A stretch of DNA of 64,000 nt from Coriaria nepalensis (taxonomy: Eukaryota; Streptophyta; Magnoliopsida; Cucurbitales; Coriariaceae), in assembly GCA_027186245.1 (NCBI GenBank), contig CP114492.1:10444501-10508500 (forward strand). Reading direction: 5' to 3'. Below are positions 45,930-58,298 of the stretch, piece by piece; positions within the stretch are counted from its first letter, which is position 1, and each line of letters opens with the position of its first letter. The notes beneath the pieces are model-generated. The model saw only the letters and a list, made by a program, of their open reading frames with translations. It was not told where the DNA came from and ran no database searches. The position numbers were made by a program, and so were the translations under genes.

Positions 45930-48515
45930 TTATGCTTGAACACGAAACATCTCGCAGTCCGTCGAACCATTTCTGTTAAATGCTGTAACGAGCATATTGA
46001 TCATCCTACCTACACTTGTCCTGAATTCTCTTGTCCCACTCGCATCGTCTTTATCGGAAGCTGCGTCCTCGGTGACTGACCCAACAATGGCACCCTCTGA
46101 ATAAGCTTTACAGGCTTCCAGAATATTGTGCGCTCTATTCCGAAAATGACCCTTAACAAAGTTCTCAAAATGCTGCAAACATAGCCCAATTCATCAACTA
46201 ATATTAAGAAAATCATAGAAGTACCGTACATGTTTGCATATATGCTTCAAAATGTTTCATCGGTGGCGACCATATAGCATAACAATAAGTAATATACCTT
46301 TGGTGGTTGCCGCAAAGTATATATCATCGTCTTCAAGGACAATATAAAGGCATGCTCACTATAACGCCGGGATCTTTTACACCCTTCGGCTCCGGTATAT
46401 GAACTTTCATACCCAGGTTCATTAAAAAAGGGCTCTGCGTTCAAAATTAAAGCCTGTATGGACACTAATACTTGCAACATTGTTGATTGGTCAGGGACCC
46501 AATTCTCATTGTTGTGACCATTCCACGTGCCCAATAGGCTCAGACAAACTTTCCCACATTCATACAGATTAGGATTTAGTCTAAGGCCGCCCGAGTAATA
46601 ATACACCATCTGTCCAACGAGATTCAACAACATCATTTTCCAGCAGAAAGATATTATTATAATACTTGAATAATTGGACCCATTAATACTAGTTGCATAC
46701 TGGTGGAGAGTTGGGATAGTCAGAGGGGAAGAGACAGTCAAACACAAAAAGACCATCATGGTAAGGAGTGCCTGAAGGTCCTATGATAACCGCTCTCAGA
46801 AGCTCCATCCTTGATTCATATACCCTAACATATATTGTGTCTGCAGAAAGAAACATGGTGAGAGGACATGTTACGGTGCACTAAGGTTAAAAAAAATTCC
46901 TGCAATCAGCAACATCGAAAAAAATCAGGTATTAGAGTACTCATAGCTCCAACTTAAACTTAATTTAAATAGCCAGTATATCTTTTTTCTTCCACCATAT
47001 GCATCAATAAAATTACAAAGAAATAAACGAACCAATAAGCATGATGTCACAGATTTGACAAATAAGGAGTCATAGATGGCTGCTGACCTGGTAAATCCTT
47101 CTCCAGAATTCTCCATTCGTCCTGAATTTTCTTTGCCCAAGTCTTGGGTGGCTGTCAAGAATCAAAAACACATTTATCACATGATACCCAGATATTACAA
47201 GCCCATGCATATGAATGTAATACATGCAAAGCAGTAAGAAGGAGAAGGGGTGTAAACAACAATGGAGTAACCTGCTTCTCTGAAAACCCCATGCGACTAT
47301 AGTGATGATCGGAAAAGTCCTCAACAACATCAAACTGTTTGAATTGCTGGAATCTTTGCATAACCACATCCTCAGCATCTTCTACGTTTTCATTACAGCT
47401 TTGCTCACTAGATACAGCTGTACTGCTTGTGGCGCCTCCGTTCCTTTCACTTCCAGAAAGATCTAATACATCCAACGCCTTGGTGTTTGCTGGTATAACT
47501 TCACTTGGAGCAGGGTGCTTCAACCAAGGAAGCGGTGCCTCCACCCCAGGAGGCAAATCCACGTTGTCAAAGTGGGATTGCATTGTCTTCATATCACTTT
47601 CAAAGACGAAGTCATCATCATCATAATTATAGTCTAAGCCATCATCGTCATCCTCACTATCACATGACCCATCGGAAAGTGAACCAAGGAAATCATCTAA
47701 ATTGGAGGAGCTCTTCATGGGAACAACACCGTCCACTGATTCCGTTGTACTTGCAGAATTTCCAGCATTACCGGGCAGAGCATTCTATAAAAAGACGTTT
47801 AGATCACTAACAACATAATCACGCTGTTATTAAACCAAGACTAACGTATTAAATCAGCTAGAATGAGAGATATCAAGAATAAACTATAACTTGAGTTTGA
47901 GATGTCTCATCGTAATATATTTTAGCCTTTCCCTTGCTATGTGAATCGACTTTCTCCCCAGAAAGCAACACTCCAGCTGGACCTTCGTCACTTTCAGTAT
48001 CAGTTGCATGCGAAAGAACAACCTAAAAATGAGATCAAATAATCAGAATCCATCATATAATTTTATTCACACCATTTGCTGCTAATTCAAAGACCTCAAA
48101 CCTTCAACCCACAAACCATCTCAGTTTATAAACACGAAACACTATGATATAGTTAAATGGTATAATTTATGCCAAAATTTCCAAAGAAACCAGAGAGAAG
48201 AAAAAAAGAAAGGGAGAATTCTCAGTACCAAAATGCAATTATATCACAAAATTTTCAAACCTTGAACGGATTAGATGCAACATTAACAAATCAAGAAGCC
48301 AGTTTCTTTAAAACCAAATAAAGAGTCGCAAATCATTTCAATACTTTCGTCCCAGAACCGAAACCCTTTTTCCGTACATCTTAAAAACTTTACCGTCTCA
48401 ATCACGCCTCCACAACTCGATCAAACCCAAAATAAAAAGCAAACAAACCTACCTGGCTCTGTTTGAGCTTCTTATTGATCGAAGATGGGTCACTCTCAGA
48501 CGCAGAGCTATCCAT
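45930..48515 (-). CDS. Ubiquitin-conjugating enzyme E2, UBC25/26-like
   Basis: Seven minus-strand exons, 48515-48453, 48022-47891, 47784-47272, 47151-47088, 46840-46701, 46609-46298 and 46172-45930, all in phase, give 488 aa. The N-terminal 236 residues are acidic and Ser-rich (SCDSEDDDDGLDYNYDDDDF), with no known fold. The UBC domain starts at PPKTWAKKIQDEWRILEKDL and carries the active-site Cys326 in NPNLYECGKVCLSLLGTW. The usual HPN motif reads NPN, as in UBE2O/BIRC6-type E2s. The tail continues past the core (HFENFVKGHFRNRAHNILEA). Large E2s of this class transfer ubiquitin without a classic partner pattern; the PHO2 relative controls phosphate transport. The exact paralogue (UBC23, 25 or 26) is not settled here. 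Confidence 0.9.
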
Positions 48516-49192
48516 ATCAAGATCGATCGCGATTTAAAACCACAATTGAACACAGCACAGGAAGTCTCCACAGAAAGTCTCTTCTCCGCGATTTAAACCT
48601 AAAAGCACCTTAACCCCCCTTCCCTCTAGCCTCTAGGTTACTCCAGAGAGAGCAAAAGAGAGTGAGTTGAGAGAGAAGTTGCCGCCAATTGAGAGAAGGA
48701 AGATGAAGAAGAGTGAAGAGTCGGACACCCGTTTTAGTAAACTCTGATCGCTGACAACGCGGTGAGAGGAATTGGTGGTGGGTAAATATTGATCCCACCA
48801 AGAAGACGCGCTCCTCACACGTGTCTAATTTCTATTGGTCTATTCGTTCACTGTTGTTAGAAAGCGCGCGTTACGTTGTCGTATCAAGAGCCGCTCTTCT
48901 CATGAAATCCTGACCGTCGATCTTCTCTTTCAGTCAAAGAAATTGATAAATTACCCAAATACCCATATGCCAGAAAAGAAAACAGAACATTTGCAAAAAT
49001 TTGGCGCCACCAAGTTAGCGCCAAGACAACATTTCCCGCCGAATCCCAAACCCGAATGGCATCTTCTATATAATTCCCAAAATGGTTACCGCTCAGAATC
49101 AAAATGCTCAATTAACTGCACGTTACAGAGAGAGGAGGGAAAATCCAAACTGGCCCCTGTTTTTCCCCTAAATTTGGTTACAAGCCTCCGCC
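48516..49192. other. Divergent promoter between the E2 and an unknown gene
   Basis: The 677-bp gap separates two start codons pointing away from each other, so it should hold both promoters. No gene recognised. Confidence 0.55.
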
Positions 49193-49900
49193 ATGGTTGT
49201 TCCTCTAAGCCGTGTTGGCCCTGTCAAGTTCTACGGCAGCAGCCTCCCCCGCCCTCGTATCTACACCGATCTGAAGTTCAATGACGAGCGGGTCGATCCG
49301 CCAACCGCCGTCACGGATCCGTTTATGTCTTGGGCCCATGAGGCCCATTGGTCTATGGGCGGTCTGAACACCAAGCGCACGCGCCTACAGGGCCGTATCG
49401 AAGGCAGCGTTATCAAACTCCGGCGCCAGCGTGAGAGGAAAGAGAAAGCTGGTAAGAGCGCAGATCTTCTTTCAGACAAGTCAGATTCCGATGAGTCGGA
49501 TCGCAAATCTTCAAGATCTAGGGAGAAGTCCGTGTCTCCTCCGCCGGCACCGGTGGCAGTGAAGAGAAAACGCTACATGGCTCTGATTGATGATGATGAA
49601 GAAGACGAGAATGAAGTTGTAAACGCTATGAAGAGGAAAGGGCTGGTGAAAAAGCTTGGTGATGATTTTGATCGAGTTGCTTCCGAGAGTGAGGGGAGTA
49701 GTCCATTGAAGCTCTCAAGGAGTTGGAGATCAGAGGAAAACAGCAACAGCAGCATTGGCACGGCAGTGATGAAGGTTGTTGAGAAAGCAAATCCCAAGAA
49801 GGAGAAATCAAAGGGCGGCGGAAAGGGTAAAAACGAGATGAACGAGTCTCCTAAATCTGTTTCTGGAATTAGATCTTCTCCCAGACTGGCTAAGCGTTAA
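49193..49900 (+). CDS. Uncharacterised basic, Ser-rich plant protein
   Basis: A single exon encodes 235 aa. The N-terminal 80 residues (PLSRVGPVKFYGSSLPRPRI, DPFMSWAHEAHWSMGGLN) look folded and conserved. The rest is disordered and rich in Lys, Ser and acidic residues (SDSDESDRKSSRSREKSVSP), with basic clusters at KRKR and KKEKSKGGGKGK, suggesting a nuclear location. The end SSPRLAKR is typical of many plant nuclear proteins. I know of no assigned function. It lies between the E2 and the mannanase; as I recall, At4g28310 between FLOE1 and MAN5 in Arabidopsis encodes a protein of this type, which is an inference from order. Confidence 0.75.
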   Translation: MVVPLSRVGPVKFYGSSLPRPRIYTDLKFNDERVDPPTAVTDPFMSWAHEAHWSMGGLNTKRTRLQGRIEGSVIKLRRQRERKEKAGKSADLLSDKSDSDESDRKSSRSREKSVSPPPAPVAVKRKRYMALIDDDEEDENEVVNAMKRKGLVKKLGDDFDRVASESEGSSPLKLSRSWRSEENSNSSIGTAVMKVVEKANPKKEKSKGGGKGKNEMNESPKSVSGIRSSPRLAKR

Positions 49901-50145
49901 TGTAAAATTTTAATTTCTCTTCGGATTTATATCTTCTCCCAAATGTTTATGGCTTGTTTTTCTCTTTAGTTTAACGTTGTTCATTAGTTTCTTGAACTAA
50001 CATTCCAATGAGTAAATGTCATGAATTTTCTGATATAATACAATCTTGATATCTGATTTGCTATGTTGGCACTCAAAAATTCCAGAAACAAAAAATGTAA
50101 TTCAGTTTTCTGATTGAGAGAAAAAAATGGTTATATTCTGTGAAA

Positions 50146-51865
50146 TTAGGAGCACAGTTTTTTCACAATTCTATGTTGAGGGGTATGTCCTGGGATTCTA
50201 GCCAACCGGCAGGACTGTTGGATTATGAGCCGGTACATGGTCGGCCTTTCCCATGGGACAAACCCATAATCATCGTTATACTCTTCCATTCCTCCTACAA
50301 TGTATTGCCAGGCCATAGATCCTGCCCCTGCCCTGTTCCTTTTAGCTGATTTGTAGATAATGTCAAAAACAGTTTTGTCGAATTGATCTCTCTGAGATGG
50401 TTCAAAGTTTCTGATCAGATTCGATAATCCGAACTCCGTGAATAGGATGGGTTTCTTCAGTTCTCTGTCACCATCTTCAATGTGAGATTGCATCCACTTG
50501 GATACAAACTTCAGTTTGTTTTCTAATCCTTGCTCATGAAACCTAGCAAAAACACAAGGATAAAAACCAATTATTAATAACAAGAAATGGGAATTGACCT
50601 TTTATTCTTCTAAGCAGGGCCTGGTTAGTACCATTGATCGGGATAGATATGAACAGAAGCGAAATCGATGTCCGGGATTCTGGAGTTTCGGATGAAATCG
50701 GATCCGAGTGTGGCTGCCCAGAATTCTGGGTTGACAGTAAACCTTTTCGAACTTTTAGGGCCGTAAAAGCCTTCTAGGCCCACAGTCAGTAGATGGTTCT
50801 TGTCGATTGATTTCACATGAGCTGACATTTCTTCGATCCAGTCCTGCAATTTATATCCATGAGATTAGTTCATAGACATGTATTTGGTATGAAGAATCAA
50901 AAATCTCACAAGAACCTACTTGAAGAGTGTCACCGGAAGCATCGGACATACAACGAGGCTCATTTATCAATTCCCAGGCAAATATTGTAGGATCGTTTCT
51001 ATATTCAATTCCGGTAATAGTGTTCTTCCTTGTCAGAACAGCCTGGCAAAGATAAATGTAGAAGTATAACTAAAGAGTATGGGATGAAAACAAGAGCTTG
51101 TTTATGGTTAACCTCATTCTAAAAGATCGCAGATAGTAGATTGAAACCTTGATGTAATTCTTGAAGTAATTCCGGATAGATGGATCGAAGAAGAAGGAAT
51201 CATTGGAAGAGCTTATACCTACGCCCTCCTGCCAAGCCCACTTGACATACTGTGTCTTCCCACCATATGCTTGCAGGTTATTAACTAAGCTAAGGAGAAG
51301 CCTTATCTTCTGCTTTCTTGCTTCTGCAATCACGTAATCCAAAGCCTGCCCATACCAATGCCAAAAACACTAATTCATTGCAAATTTCTAATCACAGATC
51401 TTGTTTTAGCAGATTCTCAGATTGCATAACCATCAATGCATCATACAAACATAAACAAAGCATAAGAATCTGCCATCTGATACATAAGGAAGAACTCACC
51501 TTAAAAACTTGCTCATTGAATCTGCCGGGTGAAACCTGGAGGGCGTTGTAATCACCATCATTAAAGGCCCAAGTCCGGCAAACGGTGAGACCCATCTGAG
51601 CACCGGCTTGCAACATGGCACGGACCCTGGGCCGGGTATATTCGTTCACGGCGTGGTCCATGAACCAGTAAGAGTTCCATCCATTGATGTAAAACGCTCT
51701 ACCATCCAGCATCAACTGCGACCCATTCCTCTCCACAAAACCCATCTCTGTTTCTCTACCAGAACTCAGCCCCAAATCACCAAACGACATGTAGATAAAA
51801 GCCACACACATTCCAAATCCAAGAAGTGGGTAAAATAGCCCATTTGATGACTTTCCAGCCCCCAT
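50146..51865 (-). CDS. Mannan endo-1,4-beta-mannosidase (GH5_7, MAN2/MAN5-like)
   Basis: Five minus-strand exons, 51865-51500, 51345-51148, 51042-50920, 50843-50632 and 50542-50146, are in phase and give 431 aa. A hydrophobic N-terminal segment ([19 protein letters not shown]) could be a signal anchor. The GH5 barrel has [10 protein letters not shown], the acid/base Glu216 in WELINEP and the nucleophile Glu336 in LFTEFG. The enzyme cleaves beta-1,4-mannans of hemicellulose in the wall or Golgi lumen, with roles in germination and growth in the family. In Arabidopsis MAN2 (At2g20680) and MAN5 (At4g28320) are the related pair in the region this window matches, but I cannot choose one. Ends are complete and all key residues are present. 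Confidence 0.93.
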
Positions 51866-52853
51866 TTTGTTCCCATAAACAAACTAAACCAAACCTGCAG
51901 AAAATCAAGGTAGACGAGCAATACTAAGCTGAATCAGATCCCTATATATGATAAACAGAAATCCACCAACGAATCTATGAAGAGTTGTGTATTTGTGCTG
52001 CTTTTGGTTTCTGTTTCTGAATTTGAGGATTTTTGAAGAAAAAGAAAATGAGTGACTCACCTAACCTGTCCACATATAACTCTGAAATACCGAAATAGTG
52101 AGCTAAGAAAGAAGCAAGTGAAAGTTGAAAGTGATTGGAGTGTGGTGGAGAAAATGGTATCAGATCTGTCACTTTTTTTTCCTTTTTTTTTTGCTTTCCT
52201 TTTCTCCCACCTGCTTTGTATCTGAGACTAATAACTCTCTGTAACTATGGATGAAAATTTAGATTTAAAAAATAGATGATTTCAACACTTCATCTGCTGA
52301 TTGCTTATTTTGCTCCGGCTTTGATTCTTGAACCTTTGATTTTTTATTTGCTTACTGATGAAAGTCAAGGCCACTGTTACTAACTACAGACAAAGATTGC
52401 AGGGATTTTAAGTAATAATTGAAAACTACAACCACATGTGAAGGACAGGACACATACTTTCAGATTCCTTTATTAACTCAAGAGTCAGGAGGCTTAAATA
52501 CAAAGTTGAAATCAAACTAAGCATTAACGATGATCATGGACTGCTTACCAGCATTTTGTGTCGGCGATGGGTATGAAAGTTTGGAAGAAAAGAAAGCAAC
52601 TAATCAATTAGTACTACTGTTCAACCCTTTTTGACTCGTCCCGACATGTAGTCTTCTCACGTACAGTTAATCAATGCGCTTTTTGAGGCGTACGCACAAA
52701 GTAAGGAATAAGAATTAGGAACAGAAACAACAATAAGCTCTCTGTTTCATTAGCAAATCCAATCTAATGCAAAGTTATTTTGTTGTACAAATTAAAATTC
52801 TTCATTTTAGTTTCTACCCACAAATTCAATCTGCCCAAAGAAACAAAAGGTGA
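51866..52853. other. Intergenic between mannanase and membrane protein genes
   Basis: Mannanase promoter side, with possible 5' UTR exon splice signals at 51890-51900. A T-rich tract lies near 52170-52200. No other gene recognised. Confidence 0.5.
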
Positions 52854-53321
52854 CTAAGATTTGAATCGGGGAGAAGCATCAGTCTTGTGCCTAAAAAGAG
52901 TGTCAGAAGCAAGAAGAGCACAAATAGCAGCGACAGCATTTCCTTCCTTCAACAAAATCTTGAACACAAACCCAACAATCTCTGTCGTTATCTTCCTCCC
53001 TTCCACGACCAAGGCCCTTCTGGGTTTCCCGAAGAAGGCCAACAAGAACACAACAGGACTCCATATCACCAGAATTGCCGGCAGAATCAGAGCGAAGGCA
53101 ACCACCATTGACAGCATCCCAAAGGTCGCCCCAGCAACTACCAAAGCGTACAGGGCCGGCCAGCCTGAAGATGCTGAAGAAGAAGAAGATGACTTGTACC
53201 AAGAAATAATTGACTGAAGGAAATTCCAGCAAGTAAACGTAACGATGACGTAAACCAACACAAAAAGACAAACCCATGTCCTTCTCTGGCTCATCATTCT
53301 CAGAATCAACGGCTCCGCCAT
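52854..53321 (-). CDS. Small uncharacterised membrane protein
   Basis: One exon encodes 155 aa (MAEPLILRMMSQRRTWVCLF at the start). Hydrophobic segments lie at about 18-40 (VCLFVLVYVIVTFTCWNFL), about 55-85 and about 85-100 (AILVIWSPVVFLLAFFG), so two or three membrane passes. A Ser run (SSSSSSASSGW) joins the first and second. The C-terminal part has KPRRALVVEGRKITTEIVGF and an Ala-rich stretch. I do not recognise the family. Amino acid composition and a clean single reading frame support a real gene. Confidence 0.7.
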   Translation of the reverse strand: MAEPLILRMMSQRRTWVCLFVLVYVIVTFTCWNFLQSIISWYKSSSSSSASSGWPALYALVVAGATFGMLSMVVAFALILPAILVIWSPVVFLLAFFGKPRRALVVEGRKITTEIVGFVFKILLKEGNAVAAICALLASDTLFRHKTDASPRFKS

Positions 53322-54793
53322 TCAAACATGCTTGAATTTCTTCTCTCCGATCGGTTTTTCTCTGTAATTCAAAAAAGGAAGGATTTTTAAGAGAAGGAAA
53401 ACAATGAAAGCAGAGTGGCACGATGCAGACCTTGCACTAAACGGAAAGTCTTAGGTGGGTTCCCACTGCCCACGTGCTTCATAAGAAAAAACCAAAGTAA
53501 AAAAGGCAACTTTTTAATGTTCTCCTGACTCAATTCTACCTGAAAGCTAGTCTCGGCCCATGCCGGTTGGGTTTTCACGGGCTTTGGCGGTTTGTCTTGC
53601 TCGAAAATGGGCCATATATTTGGGCCTCATGCCTTTAATTGGGCTTCAAAGAACTCCCGACTATAATTGCACAATCTAAACTACATTGACTAAAAAACAT
53701 CTAGAAGAAGCCCCTGGTTTTCAAATTCGGCGTAACGTACAATATTAGTTGAAGTACAAGGACATGGGAATTCAAAAGTCAGAGACATGTTGGTAAAGAT
53801 TTGGACCATTTCATTCAAAAAAATTTAAATGCCTTTGACTCTTTTGTATAATAGTTTAGTTGGATTCTAAATTTCAAGATGACCAGGTCAAATGTCAATG
53901 CCTTGCTTTCACGTCATCTACTACGAGCCTACGTGTCGGACTCGCCTCCATTCTTCCTCCCGCTAATTAGCTACGATTGTTGAATGTTGCTCATCAATCA
54001 CACCATAATGAAAAATTTCATGTCCATGTCATATTCTTGCTCCTCCTCTTCTTCTTCTTCTTCCGCTTGTTCTAACTTCTAACAATATTGTGGGCAAAAG
54101 AAGAGAGAAATAATCAACAAAAGCAGTCGTAATCAGAGGTGTTGGCATCTCTTTGATCGTTCTAATCGTTAAAACTGAGAGAGAAGTTAACGTGAAGAAC
54201 ACGTTGACCTTCTTGTAAACGTTTGCAACATCATAACGGAATGTCAACGACAATAACGGCTCCTTAGATCATGTGAGAGTAAGAGTGTATATTGTTGACT
54301 GAGGAAAAACAGTTGGCTTACGCAAGTCATCTCCATTATTATTATTAAGATAATAAAGATTGGTATATTTTATGAGGAGAAATGAGCGTTGAATTCAAAA
54401 GGGAAATGCCAAACACTATGCCGTAATGTTCGTAAATTTCTTGGTAATTCAGACTCTCTCTCTTGTACGTTTCTCTTTTACTTCTCTAGTTATCTACTCT
54501 TTTAAGCGATGAAAGAATATGAATATATATCATCAAATCTTGCCTCTTCTGTTTCTCCATAAACTTTGATACTTCTGTAAGAGATCACATCAGATTTCAC
54601 AAGACAACAGCTTTTTCTTTTCTGGGTTGTCTCTCTAATTGCAAAAAACTTATTTCTTTCCTCTTCCCCTGTTTATATACTCAATTCTGCCAGATTCAGA
54701 GTTAGTATTGGTAATGGAAAGGGTGATTTGGGGATGTTTTAGCTTGCAATGGAAAATATTAGCGTCTTGTACTATACTACTAATATAAAGAAG
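53322..54793. other. Intergenic before the CDC2-related kinase
   Basis: Promoter side of two divergent genes. Contains a CTT-type tract (54039-54063, TTCTTC repeats). No gene seen. Confidence 0.5.
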
Positions 54794-57050
54794 ATGGGTT
54801 GTGCGTGTACAAAGTCCTCGGCAGTTGAAGATAGCCGGGGGGACAGCTCGAACGACAGATTCACATCGAGCAGACGGCTATCATCATCATTACAAAAGGC
54901 TCTCAGATTGGAATCATCAAGAAGACATGAAGACTTTAAGATTAGTTCACAAAGATTAGCACGAAGATTATATTTTGATGATACCAAGGTTTCCTTGCAC
55001 GGCACGAAATTCCAAGGTCCAAACCGGGTCCATGACGATCGAAGCAGAAATCGCAGTTTGGAGACAGTTGTTAAGAAAAACGAGCATCTATTGACAGGAA
55101 TGGTTATGCCGGAAAAGAAGAAGTTGGAGACAGTTGCTATAGACCATCGAGGTAAAGGGAGTGTCCCAAAGACTTTGGAAGGAGAACAAGTGGCAGCAGG
55201 GTGGCCTACATGGCTCTCTGCCGTTGCAGGCGAAGCATTAAAAGGATGGCTACCTCGTCCAGCTGACACTTTTGAGAAACTGGAAAAAGTATGTTCTTTA
55301 ACAATTCGATCGATTGGATTATTATATCCTAATTGTTCCACTGTATTCATTTCATTCTTTGCCTTGCAGATAGGCCAAGGAACTTACAGTAGCGTGTACA
55401 GGGCTCGTGATATGATTCATGATAAAATAGTCGCGCTAAAAAGGGTTCGTTTCGATAAGCTTGATGTGGAGAGTATCAAGTTTATGGCGAGGGAAATCCT
55501 TATATTGCGTAAACTCGACCATCCCAATGTGATAAAGCTGGAAGGCTTAATCACAGCACCAAGGTCTTGTAGCTTGTACCTCGTTTTCGAGTATATGGAA
55601 CATGATCTTACCGGACTTGCCACAAATCCTAACATTAATCTCACAGAACCTCAGGTAAATTTAAACTCTTGACATAAAGGAGTGATGTTTCATCTTTCTA
55701 AGTTCGATGCATTATTTTCCTTACATGGTGTTGTTTGTGTTATGATGATTAATTAGGTCAAATGTTTTATGCAACAACTTCTAAGAGGGCTTGATTACTG
55801 TCATAGCCATGGCGTTCTTCATCGCGACATAAAGGGATCGAATTTACTAATCAATAACGAAGGAATACTAAAGATAGCGGATTTTGGTTTAGCAAGTTTT
55901 TTCGATCCTCATATGAGTAATCAATTGACAAGCCGGGTAGTGACTCTTTGGTATAGGCCGCCCGAGCTTTTGCTTGGAGATTCCCGCTATGGAATTGCAG
56001 TTGACTTATGGAGTGCAGGTTGCATATTAGCAGAGTTATATACTGGCAAGCCTATCTTACCTGGAAAAACAGAGGTACCATATTTGTGGAGTGATTGTCA
56101 TATTCGTGCTAGATGCTATTGTTCCTAAGTTTTTTTGTTACGACTATGCTGTCATTAGGTGGAACAATTGCATAAAATTTTCAAGCTTTGTGGCTCACCA
56201 ACTGAGGATTATTGGAGAAAACTAGAATCACCTCATTCGAAAGCCTTCAAGCCCGCTCAGCCTTACAGCCGATGTGTTATGGAAACTTTTAAGGATTTAC
56301 CGGCTGAGGTTATTGGGTTAGTGGATGCTTTGCTCTCTATAGATCCGGCATGTCGAGGAACTGCAGCTACCGCTCTCAAGAATAAGGTATTTCTGATTAT
56401 ATTTGTTTTCTTCTTTTGGCAATAATTTGTGTTAGAAACACTCTTGTTATTTTTGTTAGTGTAATTGGTAACATGGTTTGAACAGTTATTTACGACAAAG
56501 CCTCTTGCTTGTACTCCTTCGAGTTTACCTAAATATCCTCCGAGCAAAGAGATTGACACGAAAATGCGTGAAGAGGGAAGCGGAAGGTACACTGTTTGGA
56601 CATTGTAGCACTTTTATGGAGGGCCTTTCTTCCTAATGAGTATTATTGTTTATCCTTCATAGGCCGGAAAATGTTGGGACCAAGGACATGAAAGCGAAAA
56701 TGGAAGGAAAACTAGCAAAAGAATCTCAGGCTAGTCTTGTTACTAAAGATCATGCTGAATTTCGCATGTCGATGCCGGTAAGTTCAAAAACTGTTGTTTC
56801 TTTTCAAGCTATTGCATTTCTGTGTAATTGTTTCATCTCCCTTATTTTTTTACAACAGAGAAAACATGGGCAGGCCACCTCAAAGAGAATAAGTGGACTG
56901 TTTAATCCTCCTGGAGAGGAACCGGTGTCCGGATTTCTAGTTTTTCCAACTAAACAACCACGAGCGCCGAAAGAATTATCAAACAGAGCTAACCTGAAGA
57001 CATATCATCCTATATCGACTGAGATAGAGCGGGCCCTTCAGAGCCATTAG
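54794..57050 (+). CDS. CDC2-related Ser/Thr protein kinase (IBS1-like)
   Basis: Seven exons, 54794-55288, 55370-55654, 55757-56074, 56159-56386, 56486-56586, 56663-56777 and 56859-57050, in phase, give 577 aa. I chose Met at 54794 since MGCACTK fits an N-myristoylation and palmitoylation signal, and it starts the family; an upstream ATG at 54749 would hide it. A 165-residue N-terminal extension precedes the kinase domain with the P-loop GQGTYSSVY, Lys189 in ALKR, HRDIKGSN (Asp284), DFG (Asp302-Gly304) and PPELLLG. The family is the CDK9-like plant CRK group; IBS1 of Arabidopsis acts in BABA-induced defence and sterility. A likely 3' UTR intron lies at about 57071-57169. Confidence 0.92.
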
Positions 57051-57737
57051 GAGTTGCAGATTCTGATCAGGTACAGAATGAAAGAAAAAGATTTGTCCTA
57101 CTAAACTGTCTTGATTCGTATGACGTTTACCCGGTTTGTGATGTTACTACATGAACTCTTGTTTTCAGCAATTTCATGGGCCGAAGGGAAAAATGATTTT
57201 ATGTGTCGGGTCCGTTACGTGGTACATCAAACAATGCGGATAAGATGCTTAAAGAACATGGAAGTAAGATAGGAGAATTCGGCCGGCAAGCAAGATACGA
57301 GAAAGTGTTTGATAGCTACTTGAATCAGGCAACAATAAATGTACGCTAGTAGCCTAGAAACAAAGGAGAGCTCTGGCTGTGAACTGTGAAGTAAAAGATT
57401 GATGTTGAATCAGACATATTACTTAGTGGCTGTACATAGATTTTTTACTACATGAACAGGCTATACAGAATTTTATTGGAGTATTGCACTTCTCTTTGTT
57501 TTTTTGGCTGCAGAGATTAGACGACATCCTCTTTGTCTCGCAATGAAAGAAAGAAAAATGGGCTTCAATTTAGGGTCGAAGTGGTGGTATTCCTTTGGAA
57601 ACTGGAATGGCTGGGGTTCATCATCCTTCGTACTTCGTAGCAAATCAATTTGGGAAGCAGCTAAGTGTAACATCATCTGTAATGGGTATATTTTTGGCTT
57701 CATTTACCCACTACAGACACTCTATTTAACACTCTAG

Positions 57738-57785
57738 TTACCATAGTTACCATAATGTTACCATAGTTACCATAGTTGCCATTAT
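57738..57785 (+). repeat. TTACCATAG tandem repeats
   Basis: Units of about nine bases (GTTACCATA) occur four to five times with one-base variation. Confidence 0.75.
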
Positions 57786-57824
57786 CTTTATATAACTATA
57801 GATCTAGTTAATGGGAATCTTAAA

Positions 57825-57831
<7 letters not shown>

Positions 57832-57862
<31 letters not shown>
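57832..57862. repeat. (TA)n microsatellite
   Basis: About fifteen TA units in a row. Confidence 0.85.
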
Positions 57863-57864
<2 letters not shown>

Positions 57865-58280
57865 CAAAATCACTTTCCATCTGCCTCCTCCTCATTATTT
57901 AATTAGAGTAATAATTACTAGGTTGATGCATAATTGCATATTACTTTTGAAACATGTAGTGTAGTTTATTATTTTAGTACTCTCCTTTTAAGACATTGTA
58001 GGTAGATAAAAAGTGGAAGACAAGGTTTACTATATCATTAGGAGTAATTTTGATATAGATAAGATTTATGGTTATGCAGCGAATCAAATATCATTATTAT
58101 AAACTTAAAACGTCACTTAGTTTTGAACTAAAAAAAAATTGATATCTGTTAATCATTCATACTTTCAACACTAATCTTGCTCTAATCCATTCATTAATTA
58201 ATTCTTAATCTCCTATATTTATTATCTCAAAGATCTAGACAATTATTATGTTGGTTGTTGAAGATTTGAACTTATCCCAT

Positions 58281-58298
58281 TCCCCCCCCCCCCCCCCA
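58281..58298. repeat. C homopolymer run
   Basis: About 16 consecutive C within AT-rich DNA. Runs like this often mark sequencing or assembly weak points. Confidence 0.85.
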
